Shown: positions 24,449 through 33,383, counted from the first letter of the stretch. The stretch is DNA of 36,983 bases from an uncultured Sulfitobacter sp. (GCF_947497275.1 NZ_CANMFS010000016.1:1-36983); one strand, 5' to 3'. Made by a program: numbers and translations. Notes: generated by a model from the letters alone, not told the origin.

Positions 24449-25350
24449 GTGGATGTACCGTAATGAACGCCCTCGCGCAGGGACAGACAGCCGGCGCAGA
24501 CGCCCACATGCAACAGACCGCGCAGGATCCAGCGGTTGCGCCCCGCGCGCGCGGGCGCCCGCATCACCGCCATCGCAGTGCAAAAGCCCGCTTTGCCGAA
24601 CGCGGAAAATCCCAGTTTGATCCGCTGCCCGGTGGTCGTGGCCGATGCGGCATAACTTTGACCCATGCGATACCGGCGGCGGGCCAGCCAACGGAGACTC
24701 AGGCGTGCTTGCGGCACATTTTCCCACGCGCGCGCCGCATCGCAGATTTCAAAACGCGCCCCTGCACGGCGCAACCGAAAGAAAAACTCGGTATCCTCAC
24801 CGCCGGACCGCCCACGCGTCAGATCGAAGCGTTCCGCGTGCCACGGCATATCCTCTCCCCACCGCAAAAGCACATTGCCGCTGATGCCAGTCTCGACCCG
24901 CCCGTTCCGGCGCACCGGATAGCTGGAGTGGTAATCACCTGCACGGATCCAATCGGGCGCGGACCCGTCATAGGCTGCGATGACAGGCCCGAAAACCGCA
25001 TCGGCGCGGGTCCTGCGGGCCATCGCAAGAAGCTGTGACAGCCAATCCACCGCGACCCATTCATCATCGTCGAGAAAGGCGACGAACTGTGCGTCGGCGG
25101 CATCCAGACAGGCATTGCGCGCAATCGAAATATTACGCGCCGGGGCGTGGACATACCGGACCGGCCAGGGAAGGTCAGCAGCGGCGTTCTGCACCACCGC
25201 TCTTGCGCTCGGGGTATCGTCGTTGTCGGCAATCACGACACGCAGGGTAATGCCCGCGGGCCCTTGCATCGCGGCCAACGATTCTAACGTGCGCACCACA
25301 TCGGGACGGCGAAAGGTACAGATCAGGATATCAACCCGGCATGCGGTCAT
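24445..25350 (-). CDS. exoM: ExoM-like glycosyltransferase (GT2)
   Basis: A 301-aa cytoplasmic GT2 whose sequence runs close to rhizobial ExoM, the beta-1,4-glucosyltransferase that adds the fourth sugar of succinoglycan. Matching stretches are VDILICTFRRPDVVRTLESL (6-25), VIADNDDTPSARA (39-51), RNISIARNACLDAADAQ (72-88), FLDDDEW (92-98, holding the metal-binding DDD), then GDYHSSYPV, GISGNVLLR and SGGEDTEFFFRLRRAGA. The C-terminal third is basic and helical (WLARRRYRMGQSY). The start forms ATGA with the exoA stop; a longer open frame to 25524 overlaps exoA and is rejected. exoA-exoM adjacency is also known from the Sinorhizobium exo cluster. Confidence 0.88.
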   Translation of the reverse strand: MTACRVDILICTFRRPDVVRTLESLAAMQGPAGITLRVVIADNDDTPSARAVVQNAAADLPWPVRYVHAPARNISIARNACLDAADAQFVAFLDDDEWVAVDWLSQLLAMARRTRADAVFGPVIAAYDGSAPDWIRAGDYHSSYPVRRNGRVETGISGNVLLRWGEDMPWHAERFDLTRGRSGGEDTEFFFRLRRAGARFEICDAARAWENVPQARLSLRWLARRRYRMGQSYAASATTTGQRIKLGFSAFGKAGFCTAMAVMRAPARAGRNRWILRGLLHVGVCAGCLSLREGVHYGTST

Positions 25351-26420
25351 CGCGCAGGCGTTCCGGCAATGACCTGCCACATGAATCCGGCTCCCCAGAA
25401 ATTGTGCATGGCACCAAGCGCCACCCCGGCCCAAAGGCCACACGGTGTTCGTAGTCGCGCCACGGCCACGCATGACACGGCGACAAGAACCGAAGCATAG
25501 AGCGCGGGAAACACCAGAAACCAAGGCCAGACCGGCGCAAGCGCCAGCGCGATTCCCAGTCCCGCAAAGTTCAGCGCGGGAACGATCTGTCGCAATCGCG
25601 GCCGCATCCGGTGCTTGCGGACGGTTCGCGCGCGCCCGCGCCCATAATTCCAGTATTGCCGGGCGAGACCGGCAAGTGTCGGACGCATCCGGTAATCAAG
25701 CCGGATATCGGCATCCAGCCTGATCCGCCCGCCCGCCTGCGTCAACCGGCGGTCGAACTCCGCATCCTCGTTGTGGCTGAAGCTTTCGTCATAGCCACCG
25801 ATGCGCCGGAACCACGCAATCCTGAATCCGGCGTGATGTCCGTGGTCCACCCAACCGCTGCGCGACCCGCCCCGGTGGGCCGACCCGCCCGAGCCCAGCG
25901 GTGTATCCGCAACCCAGGCCGCAGCGCGCTGAAAGCAACCTTGCCCCGTCGCGTCCATCGGCGTCACGATGGATGCCGCGTCAGGCCAGGCAGACAGTGC
26001 CTGCGTCACACGGGCGACAAAACGCGGTGGATAGGTCGCATGGGCGTCGCAGCGCACAAGAAACCGGGTATCTTCGTCTGCGCATTCACGGATGACGGCG
26101 TTGATCGCAGCCGATTGCAGTCGCCCGGGATTGTGGATGAGACTGAGCGCGGGGTGGTCCGCGACCATGGCGCGGACAATAGCGCAAGTATCATCCGTGC
26201 TGCCACCATCCGCCACGACCACCCGCGCCCCGCAGAGCCAGGGATCGGCAAACAGCGACGTCAGGCAATCGCTGATATGTGCGGCTTCGTTGAGGACCGG
26301 AATCGCCACCAGCACGTTCCTGGCGGCAACGCGCGGCGCCGCCGACCCTGTCTTGCAGGCGGCGGTCGCGACAGGACGATCAGTCCGGTCGGCGCAGGCA
26401 TCAATGTCACGGGTCTGCAT
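25347..26420 (-). CDS. exoA: ExoA-like glycosyltransferase (GT2)
   Basis: A 357-aa GT2 resembling ExoA, which adds a beta-1,3-linked glucose in succinoglycan assembly. Motifs from the N-terminus: NVLVAIPVLNEAAHISDCL (35-53), VVADGGSTDDT, RCDAHATYPPRFV (the xDAH metal site), VDHGHHAGFRIAWFRRIGGY, ESFSHNEDAEFDRRLTQAG with the catalytic acidic ED, and YWNYGRGRARTVRKHRMRPR. Two or three hydrophobic segments at about 270-340 anchor it to the membrane, as in ExoA. The ATG at 26420 was chosen as nearest to the fold; starts at 26441, 26501 or 26570 are open, but the last overlaps the RTX gene. It is coupled to exoM by ATGA. Confidence 0.87.
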   Translation of the reverse strand: MQTRDIDACADRTDRPVATAACKTGSAAPRVAARNVLVAIPVLNEAAHISDCLTSLFADPWLCGARVVVADGGSTDDTCAIVRAMVADHPALSLIHNPGRLQSAAINAVIRECADEDTRFLVRCDAHATYPPRFVARVTQALSAWPDAASIVTPMDATGQGCFQRAAAWVADTPLGSGGSAHRGGSRSGWVDHGHHAGFRIAWFRRIGGYDESFSHNEDAEFDRRLTQAGGRIRLDADIRLDYRMRPTLAGLARQYWNYGRGRARTVRKHRMRPRLRQIVPALNFAGLGIALALAPVWPWFLVFPALYASVLVAVSCVAVARLRTPCGLWAGVALGAMHNFWGAGFMWQVIAGTPAR

Positions 26421-26532
26421 AACGTCGCCAGCCTGCCGCATCGGTGCGGACCGGGCAAATAAAATCAACCGTTCGACGTCTGAAGACCGCGCCGACCCCA
26501 TACGAGAACCGGCGCGATCGGGGAGCGTCGGC

Positions 26533-29500
26533 TTAGAACAGAAGCGCGTCAGCCTCGACAAGATCACCAACCGTCATCCCATCCGTCCCGCGGAGAAGCG
26601 CGATTTCCGTAAAGCTGTCACCGCCGCCATTCGCATCTACCCACAGCCGTGTGGAAGAGCCGCTGGCCGTAAGACGTACATATGCGTTGGGCGTATTCCC
26701 GGCTCCGTCGGGCAGGATGTCAGACAGATCGAACTTGTCGCCACCCGTCAGAGAGAAGTCCCTGATATCGTCGCGTCCTGCGCCGACATCCTCCGCCAGG
26801 AACACAAATGTGTCGTCACCGCTGCCGCCGTACAGGGTGTCCCCACCCATGCCACCGACCAGCTGGTCGTCACCGCCTAGCCCCCTGATCACGTCATTGC
26901 CGGCCCGACCGAAGATCTGGTCGTCACCCTGTGTACCGAACAGCGATTCCTTAACGTCGGTGCCGGTGATGGCACTTGTCTCCTGTTGCGGTGGAAGATC
27001 CTCGGCCGGTCCACTGCCCACCGCGGTCTCGTCCTCTTCAGGCCCGGAATTGCCGGTATCGCCGCCCGCAGGGGTTTCGCCACCGACCAGCCGCAGCGTA
27101 CCCGCCGCCACCGAAATCTGTCCCGGTGCCATGTCGCGCAGTTCGGCCACATCCACCAGACCATCGTCAGGCGTGTTTACCGAAACGGTTGCGCCGAGGA
27201 AACTGTCGGTTACCGATACGGCTTTCGCCGCAGCAGCCGCGTCCCAGCCGTAGGCGGCGGAGAGCGCAGTGAGGTCTATCACGTCCCCCTCGCCCGGTGT
27301 GAAGTCCTCGACCCGGTCGCGGTATGCTCCGAGGTCATCCGGCCCCCATGCAAAGGTATCCGCCCCCGCGCCACCGCCAAGATTGTCCTGACCTGCGCCG
27401 CCATCAAGCGTGTCATCGCCTGCCTCGCCACGCAGCCGGTCACGCCCCGCGCCACCATGGATCAAATCGGCGCCGGGAGTTCCCGTAATCCAGTCGTCAC
27501 CCGAGGTGTCGGACGCACCGTTTTCGGGCGTCGGTCGGGCTACGACATCGTCGTCGTCAGCGGCGTCTTTGTCACCATCTCCGTCACCGTCGGGCGTGTT
27601 GTCCTCGCCAGCAGCCTCATTACCATCGTCACCATCGCCCTTGTCGCCATCGGCAGCAGGTTCGCTTTCGCCATCCGTCCCGTCCTCGGCCCCCATGTTC
27701 CCGTGATCGTCGGGGTCGTTGGGCTCGGCCACATCGCCATCCCCGGCTTCGTCGCCGTCGCTCGCTGGCGCTTCATGACCGTGGTCCATGGTGACTGTGC
27801 CGGTTCCAAAGCCGATGTCGTAGTCGGGATTGCCGATTTCCGGTGGTACGAAATCGGTCAGTTCGTACTGCCTCAGAAAGCTCTGGTCGAATTCGCGCAG
27901 CTCGATCTCGATCACGACGGGATGGTGCTCGGCCGTCAGGCGGTCTGTGATCCAGTTGACCACCGGAGAATACCATGTGCCGTCCGTCCGCTGCACCGCG
28001 CCGTGCAAGCCAAGAAATTCATCCATGGTAAATTCTGAATGGTATGTCTTGTTGCCCCCGTCGAGTTTGGCACTGAGACCGGAAACCTGCTTGTGATTCG
28101 GCGTCTCGAAATACTCGTTGAATATTCGCGTGCCGATACTGTCGCGGATGGTGCCGGAGATACGCAGGCCCAGGTCATCCGGCGTGACGGTCAGGTCTGC
28201 CCCGGCATCGGGGGTGAAAGTCACGTGGTCTACCGGCGTGATTCCGGTACTGTCGACAACCTCCGGCCTGAGGTACTCGCTACCGAGACCGCTCTTCTGG
28301 CTTGCGGAGATAAGGCCGTTCACATTGTTAGTTGTCACGTCGATCATCATGCCTTCGTGGGCGAGGCCCTGAACGCCGTAGACCGCATTATAGTTCGCCA
28401 CCTCGACATTGTTGAGAATGCCCGACGATGTCTTCACACCGGTCATGAAGGCAGTCTTGGCGTTGTCGTTTCCGATCAGCAGGGAATCTTTTATGAGATA
28501 GTTCGATGAATAGTTCATCATGTCGAACGCGGTGCCCGCCATGTTCCAGACCGTATAGTCCTCGATGACGCTTTGCAGGTCGCTGTCCTCGGAAAAGGCG
28601 CGGTGGAAGATTCGCATCCCGGTTTCTGCCGCCAGCACCGTATTGCCGGTAAAGCTCGTCAGCGCCGGTTCCTGGTGGTCAAGCGCGACATCGAAGGGGG
28701 ACGGATCGAACTGCACCTCGTTGCGCTCGAACATCTTGCGATGCATTCCGTCGCCGGAACTGGTTGGAAATTCAAAGATTTCACGCCCGACGTAGTTCCA
28801 GCCAACCTTTACGTTCGCCGCGATATTGTCATGTTGCGCGATGACGCGCGAATTGTTCTCGTAGCCAAGCCCGTCCTGCTGTGCCTTGCCACGGGCGTCG
28901 AACCCGACGACTTTTGTCACGAGGTTGTTGTCCCAGACGCCTTGCTCGTTGCCGGTTTCGGATACGATCCCGGCACCGACGAGGTCATAGACGACGTTGT
29001 TGCTGACGATCGCGTTGCTCTCGTGCTGGGTGATACCCCATCCCTTGCCACCGTTGACGGAGTTGCCGACGATCTCGGAGACGGGATTGCCCGCACCTGG
29101 CCCGGTCTGGTGCAGGTGAACCGAATAGCGCCCCAAAGGGTTGCTGTCGTCGTTTTCGCGGGTGAAATCCGTCCGACCCAGATCGCGGAACTCGGCGAAG
29201 GCGACGAGGTTCGCGGGATCATCCGGACCATCGGATTCGCCGTGATGCAGCATGACGTGGCCCCGGGTGCCGTCCGCATTTTCGGATGCAAACACAACAT
29301 TGCGTGACAGGTTGGCGACATAGGTATCAAGGTCTGCGTAATCGTCCGGCGGCATGTGGTCATGCGAAAGAGGGCGATCAAAAGTGATCGTGTCGCCGTT
29401 GATTGCGGTGATCACGCGCTCCTCGTCCTGGGTTTCGAGAATTTTCTCTTCCCAACTGTTCAGCCCCTCGTAGCTGGTGCCGACGAAAAGCAGCGTGTCA

Positions 29501-30048
29501 CCAACGGTCCAGTTGACGGTGTCGCCCGACACCTCGACAGCTGTCGCCCCGGCGCTGACACCGTCCATCGTGACAAAGCTGTTCTTGCTGGCACCGTGAA
29601 TGTCGACTTCACCGAAAGCGACCAGTCCGTGCCCAAGCTGGCCAGGGTCGGCGACCGTGTCCAACGGGGTATCGCGGAAAACGATTTCGGCGTCGACGTC
29701 TGCACGGACCGGATTGTCCGCCGTGCCAACCTCAAAGCGCGAACCGTGGGTCGTGACAATGGTCTCGACGACCATCTTGGTGTCTTTGTTCAGCGCCCAG
29801 GATAGTGTGCCATCGACGCGCACAATCTGCAACGGAACATCGGATCGGGCATCATAAGTGACTGACATATCTTCGGGAATATGGACGAGGGCCTCCGCGT
29901 CGGGCACGCGCCCGCCGTTCCAGGTGCCGGGATCGGTCCAGTCGCCGGACCGGATCGCGGTATGGGTCGCATCCCCCGCAGCCAGCAGGGCGTTTGCCTG
30001 CATTGCATGCATCTCGTGGGTTGCTTCATCGTGAGTGTTCATGTCCAT
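26533..30048 (-). CDS. G8-domain beta-helix protein with RTX repeats (CEMIP-like, putatively secreted by type I)
   Basis: A 1171-aa protein without a signal peptide. Residues about 33-150 form a G8 domain (SGDWTDPGTWNGGRVPDAEA). Residues about 150-620 are a right-handed beta-helix with a GRYSVHLHQTGPGAG / NSVNGGKGWGITQHESN pattern (about 305-345) as in animal CEMIP/TMEM2. Residues about 753-843 are a Gly/Asp/Glu linker. Two calcium-binding RTX blocks (GAGRDRLRGEAGDDTLDGGA near 860; GRAGNDVIRGLGGDDQLVGG near 1045) follow, the second ending with DDTFVFLAEDVGAGRDDIRD, a serralysin-like secretion-terminal module. It is likely exported by a type I system and active on or bound to extracellular polysaccharide. 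The ATG at 30048 has GGAG 10 nt upstream; another ATG follows at 30042. It lies 112 nt upstream of exoA on the same strand. Confidence 0.88.
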   Translation of the reverse strand: MDMNTHDEATHEMHAMQANALLAAGDATHTAIRSGDWTDPGTWNGGRVPDAEALVHIPEDMSVTYDARSDVPLQIVRVDGTLSWALNKDTKMVVETIVTTHGSRFEVGTADNPVRADVDAEIVFRDTPLDTVADPGQLGHGLVAFGEVDIHGASKNSFVTMDGVSAGATAVEVSGDTVNWTVGDTLLFVGTSYEGLNSWEEKILETQDEERVITAINGDTITFDRPLSHDHMPPDDYADLDTYVANLSRNVVFASENADGTRGHVMLHHGESDGPDDPANLVAFAEFRDLGRTDFTRENDDSNPLGRYSVHLHQTGPGAGNPVSEIVGNSVNGGKGWGITQHESNAIVSNNVVYDLVGAGIVSETGNEQGVWDNNLVTKVVGFDARGKAQQDGLGYENNSRVIAQHDNIAANVKVGWNYVGREIFEFPTSSGDGMHRKMFERNEVQFDPSPFDVALDHQEPALTSFTGNTVLAAETGMRIFHRAFSEDSDLQSVIEDYTVWNMAGTAFDMMNYSSNYLIKDSLLIGNDNAKTAFMTGVKTSSGILNNVEVANYNAVYGVQGLAHEGMMIDVTTNNVNGLISASQKSGLGSEYLRPEVVDSTGITPVDHVTFTPDAGADLTVTPDDLGLRISGTIRDSIGTRIFNEYFETPNHKQVSGLSAKLDGGNKTYHSEFTMDEFLGLHGAVQRTDGTWYSPVVNWITDRLTAEHHPVVIEIELREFDQSFLRQYELTDFVPPEIGNPDYDIGFGTGTVTMDHGHEAPASDGDEAGDGDVAEPNDPDDHGNMGAEDGTDGESEPAADGDKGDGDDGNEAAGEDNTPDGDGDGDKDAADDDDVVARPTPENGASDTSGDDWITGTPGADLIHGGAGRDRLRGEAGDDTLDGGAGQDNLGGGAGADTFAWGPDDLGAYRDRVEDFTPGEGDVIDLTALSAAYGWDAAAAAKAVSVTDSFLGATVSVNTPDDGLVDVAELRDMAPGQISVAAGTLRLVGGETPAGGDTGNSGPEEDETAVGSGPAEDLPPQQETSAITGTDVKESLFGTQGDDQIFGRAGNDVIRGLGGDDQLVGGMGGDTLYGGSGDDTFVFLAEDVGAGRDDIRDFSLTGGDKFDLSDILPDGAGNTPNAYVRLTASGSSTRLWVDANGGGDSFTEIALLRGTDGMTVGDLVEADALLF

Positions 30049-30596
30049 CGTGTCGTCTCTCCTATCGGGCGACCACGCGTTCGCCCGCACGGCCACCAGC
30101 AACTGTTTGCCGCCCGGACGTACCTGGGCGGTATGCAGACCCTTGCCTGCAGACAAATCTTCTCGGGCCGCCCCGAATGGGCGGTTTCCGGTAATTCTTC
30201 AGGTATTATAAACATCTCCACAGCATGGACCGACGCCGCTCACGGGTCAGAAATACTGTCCGGCTGCTCCAAGACACGGTCGTGGAACAAGTCGGCTAGA
30301 GCCAAATCTTTAAGATCTTACTACTACTGCTTTCGAACCTCTTCTGGGTTGAGAGGCTAGCTAGCCCAGCGTCGAAAGCAAGACAACGGTCAATGGAACA
30401 TTACTTAGAGTTGTGCCGGCGATGAGAGAATAGCCGCCGAACCGGACAGTTTTTAAGGCATGTTGTTGCTCATAATGAGGCACGTCGACACCCCCGCAAA
30501 CCTGCCATTCTATCAACCTTGAGCAGAAACGATTGAAAGTTATCTGAAATTTTTCGATCCACCGCGAAACGGCTCATTCGCGCGAAAATTGCCGCC
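30049..30596. promoter_or_regulatory. Long upstream region of the G8/RTX gene
   Basis: 548 bp without a gene. On the minus strand a perfect TATAAT lies at 30205-30210, with TG four bases further upstream as in a near-extended -10, but no good -35. It would give a leader of about 150 nt. Just inside that leader a GC hairpin (CCGCCC, 5-nt loop, GGGCGG) spans 30168-30184. Further upstream, 30355-30366 is the palindrome GGCTAGCTAGCC, inside a larger CTGGG...CCCAG repeat. No T-run follows, so these do not read as intrinsic terminators. Confidence 0.35.
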
Positions 30597-31541
30597 TCAG
30601 TGGCGGTGCAGACGGGTCGCCGCCGCTTCAGCCAGTTGGCGCAGGAAACGGTACGTCGCCCGTCGCCTGCGCCAAAGCGCCCGCGCCGCCGCGACAGGTT
30701 TTCCGTGTCGCAGCGCCGCCAGCGCGACTTCCGCGCTGGCAAGATCCAGAATACTGCGGGCCCTTTGCCGCATCATCGCGGCACTTCCAGCATCCAATAC
30801 CCTTTCGTGTCGCGCGACGAAGGCCAGATCGGCATGCGCCAGCGCCTCTGCGTGGTCGGGATTCAACCGGTGCGAGATGGAAATCTGGCCGACGGAATAG
30901 ACATAGCCGGGATCGGCCCGGTAACGCATCACTGCGCCTCGTGCCAACGCTTCGAGAACGAAATGGAAATCCTCGCCGTTGCGTAGCGTCTCGTCGTACC
31001 GCATCCCGTGCGTCAACAGAAAAGACCGGCGGAATACCGGTTTGAGGTATCCCAGAGAAAGTCCTTTCGCGCCGTGCATGTTGCCGGCGATATAGTCGCC
31101 GAGCGTCCAGTCACGCGCTTCCGGGTCGCCACCGAACGCGGGCACGGCGGTCCGTCGCGTGTCACGCGCCGCATCGTGCATGACAAGCCCGTCACAAACG
31201 ATATCCGCCCCGGCGCGATCTCCGAATTCTGTCAGCGCGGCAAGCCGTCCGGTGCAGAACTTGTCGTCGGCATCCAGCACCGCGACCCATACGCCCTTGG
31301 CCGTGGCAAGTGCGGCATTGCGCGCCGCCGCCGGTCCACCGTTGCGCGCCAAGGTCAGCGCGCGAACCTGGGAATGTGCGTCGGCCAGATCACCCGCGAC
31401 CGCACGCGTCCCATCTGTTGAACAATCGTCAACCACGATGATTTCGATAAATACCTCCGTCTGCGCAAGCGCGCTTTCGACGCTGGCCCGCAGGGTGCTC
31501 TCACTGTTCCACGCGGGGATGATGACGGTTGCCTGAATCAT
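30597..31541 (-). CDS. ExoO-like glycosyltransferase (GT2)
   Basis: A 314-aa cytoplasmic GT2. It has ATVIIPAWNSESTLRASVES (4-23), IIVVDDCSTDGT (34-45), ARNGGPAAARNAAL, and AVLDADDKF (87-95) with the DxDD metal site. LGYLKPVFRRSFLLTHGMRY and then RNGEDFHFVLEAL (about 190-205) carry the catalytic acidic residue; this KP.FRR.FL...RY...GED order is typical of the ExoO/ExoU group of succinoglycan transferases. No membrane segments are seen. The C-terminus is Arg/Ala-rich. It is divergent from the GH16 gene with only 68 bp between starts. A second ExoO-type enzyme is encoded at 32418, so the two probably add neighbouring sugars. Individual linkage cannot be read. Confidence 0.87.
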   Translation of the reverse strand: MIQATVIIPAWNSESTLRASVESALAQTEVFIEIIVVDDCSTDGTRAVAGDLADAHSQVRALTLARNGGPAAARNAALATAKGVWVAVLDADDKFCTGRLAALTEFGDRAGADIVCDGLVMHDAARDTRRTAVPAFGGDPEARDWTLGDYIAGNMHGAKGLSLGYLKPVFRRSFLLTHGMRYDETLRNGEDFHFVLEALARGAVMRYRADPGYVYSVGQISISHRLNPDHAEALAHADLAFVARHERVLDAGSAAMMRQRARSILDLASAEVALAALRHGKPVAAARALWRRRRATYRFLRQLAEAAATRLHRH

Positions 31542-31609
31542 GCTTCAGTCCTACACTGCCGTGATACGGGCGCGCAAACTTCTATGCGCGTGACACCGGG
31601 ATTTGTGAC

Positions 31610-32425
31610 ATGAAATGCGGTGCAGAACTTCTGCTGATCTGTGTCGGCGGCATCGGGATCTTCGGTGCCGATACCACGGCAGCGGCAGAAGCAGGCGCGC
31701 TGTTGTGGGATCCGGTCAGGGCCACGATAGCCGGGGATGCGGGGGCTGTCTCGCACTCGAGCTCTGATTGGTTTCGCTCCGACTTCGAAATTCGGCGTGA
31801 CTGGATCGGCACCGCTTGGCGCAGCGAGGGTGCCGTTTTTGCGCAGGATCATCTTGCGCTCCGCCTCGCCCCGGTTGCGGATGCCAGCACCGACAAGGAT
31901 TTCCTCGGTGCCGAAGTCCAAAGTCCCGGCTTCCACGGTTTTGGCCGCTACGAGGTCGTGATGCGTCCGGCGCGCGCGCATGGCGTGATTTCATCGTTTT
32001 TCACCTATACCGGCCCACATTTCGACGCCCCCCACGACGAGATCGACATAGAGTTTCTGGGCCGTGACACGACCCGGATGTGGGTTCTGGCCTTTTCGGA
32101 CGGTCAAAAACTACCGGGAAAATTCCTTGAACTGGGATTCGATGCCGCCGATGCGCCGCATCTCTATGCCTTCGAGTGGACGGCACAGGACATCACATGG
32201 TTCGTCGACGGAACCGAAGTGTACCGCCTGCACTCCCGGACGCCGCCGGTGCCGCGCACTCCGGGCAAGATCTACATGAACATCTGGGCCGGTGGTCCGC
32301 ATCAACGCAACTGGTCGGGGGTGGCTGCCGCCGACACGCAGGCGGAAGCACAGTATTATTGCGTGTCGTTCCGGCCTGCGGGCGCGCAGACGTCGCAATG
32401 TTCGGATACCTTTTCCGGTGGATGA
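31610..32425 (+). CDS. exoK: GH16 secreted endo-beta-glucanase, ExoK-like
   Basis: A 271-aa exported glycoside hydrolase family 16 enzyme. The signal peptide is about residues 1-26. The jelly-roll domain runs from about 50 to 265, with the active-site strand HDEIDIEFLG: nucleophile Glu144, Asp146, and acid/base Glu148. EIDIE without an inserted residue is the lichenase/ExoK type rather than the laminarinase type (EIDxxE). GAEVQSPGFHGFGRYEVVMR and YMNIWAGGPHQRNWSG are other family landmarks. In Sinorhizobium ExoK cleaves nascent succinoglycan, producing shorter chains. The same role is likely here on this locus's polymer. Its end overlaps the next GT2 gene by 8 nt, so the two are co-translated. 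Confidence 0.9.
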   Translation: MKCGAELLLICVGGIGIFGADTTAAAEAGALLWDPVRATIAGDAGAVSHSSSDWFRSDFEIRRDWIGTAWRSEGAVFAQDHLALRLAPVADASTDKDFLGAEVQSPGFHGFGRYEVVMRPARAHGVISSFFTYTGPHFDAPHDEIDIEFLGRDTTRMWVLAFSDGQKLPGKFLELGFDAADAPHLYAFEWTAQDITWFVDGTEVYRLHSRTPPVPRTPGKIYMNIWAGGPHQRNWSGVAAADTQAEAQYYCVSFRPAGAQTSQCSDTFSGG

Positions 32426-33380
32426 GCCGCCGGCCGTAGCCACCATCGTCATCGCCGCCTTCAACGCGGCGCACACCATCCGTGCGGCAATCGACAGCGC
32501 GCTGGCGCAGACCGCCCCGGTGGAGATCGTGGTGGTCGACGACGCCTCACAGGACCATACAGCGGAAATTGTCGACGCCATTGCGAAAACCGTCCCCAAC
32601 CTGCGCTTGCTGCGCCAGGATCACAACGCAGGTCCAGCCGCGGCACGCAACCGCGCGATCGCGCACAGCACCGCGCCCTGGGTCGCCGTGCTGGATGCCG
32701 ACGATGTCATGGCACCGAACCGCATCGCGACACTGGCCGCGCAGGCAACAAGCGAAAATCTGGATTTTCTGGCCGACGACATCGAAAAGGGCGATCCGGG
32801 CAGCGATCCGGGCAGCAGAACGCGCCTGTGGTCCGATACGACCATCGGTCTGCAGAGGATAGAGGCCGCCGCCTTCATCCGCGCCAATCTTGCCAGCGGA
32901 TGCGGTGAGCGGCGCGAAATGGGCTTTTTGAAGCCCTTGATGCGCCGCGCCTTTCTCGACCGGCACGGGCTGCGCTACGGTCCGCTGCGGTTGGGCGAAG
33001 ACTATGATCTCTACGCGCGGGCGCTGATACTTGGCGCGCGATTTGGTTTGTGCGATCCGTGCGGATATCTTGCCGTGGTGCGCGAAGAGTCCCTGTCGGG
33101 ATCGCATCCCACGTTCGTCCACGCCGACCTGATGGCCGCAGACGACCGCATGCTGGCGATGCCGGGTCTCAGCCCTCAGACGCGCCGCGCCCTCTCCGAT
33201 CACCGGCTGGAGCACCACAAGAAATGGGTATGGCGACGCCTGATTGATGCCGTCCGGGAACGCCGCCCGGTCGCCGCTCTGGGGTGTTTTCACGCTCCAC
33301 TTCCCGTGGCGGCGGATCTGTCGCGCAACCTTGGCGCCGAAACCCTGCGGCGGCTGGGCCACCGGCTACGGGGGACCTAA
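32418..33380 (+). CDS. ExoO-like glycosyltransferase (GT2), second copy
   Basis: A 320-aa cytoplasmic GT2 starting with GTG inside the end of the GH16 gene (8-nt overlap, GTGGATGA). Motifs: ATIVIAAFNAAHTIRAAIDS, IVVVDDASQDHT, GPAAARNRAIAHS, VAVLDADDVMAPNR (DxDD site), then REMGFLKPLMRRAFLDRHGL and RYGPLRLGEDYDLYARAL with the catalytic acidic pair. It shares this order with the 30597-31541 transferase and looks like an ancient duplicate of it. A 12-bp tandem repeat (32791-32814) encodes DPGSDPGS in a surface loop between motifs. The longer open frame from 32292 overlaps the GH16 domain and is not used. It is followed after 3 nt by the GT-B gene. Confidence 0.87.
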   Translation: MDEPPAVATIVIAAFNAAHTIRAAIDSALAQTAPVEIVVVDDASQDHTAEIVDAIAKTVPNLRLLRQDHNAGPAAARNRAIAHSTAPWVAVLDADDVMAPNRIATLAAQATSENLDFLADDIEKGDPGSDPGSRTRLWSDTTIGLQRIEAAAFIRANLASGCGERREMGFLKPLMRRAFLDRHGLRYGPLRLGEDYDLYARALILGARFGLCDPCGYLAVVREESLSGSHPTFVHADLMAADDRMLAMPGLSPQTRRALSDHRLEHHKKWVWRRLIDAVRERRPVAALGCFHAPLPVAADLSRNLGAETLRRLGHRLRGT

Positions 33381-33383
33381 GCG

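Noticed and set aside
26986..28038. 350-aa plus-strand frame opposite the G8/RTX gene with a hydrophobic Val/Ile-rich stretch
   Set aside because: The hydrophobic stretch is the antisense of the Asp/Gly-rich linker (GAC/GAT read as GTC/ATC), not a true membrane protein.
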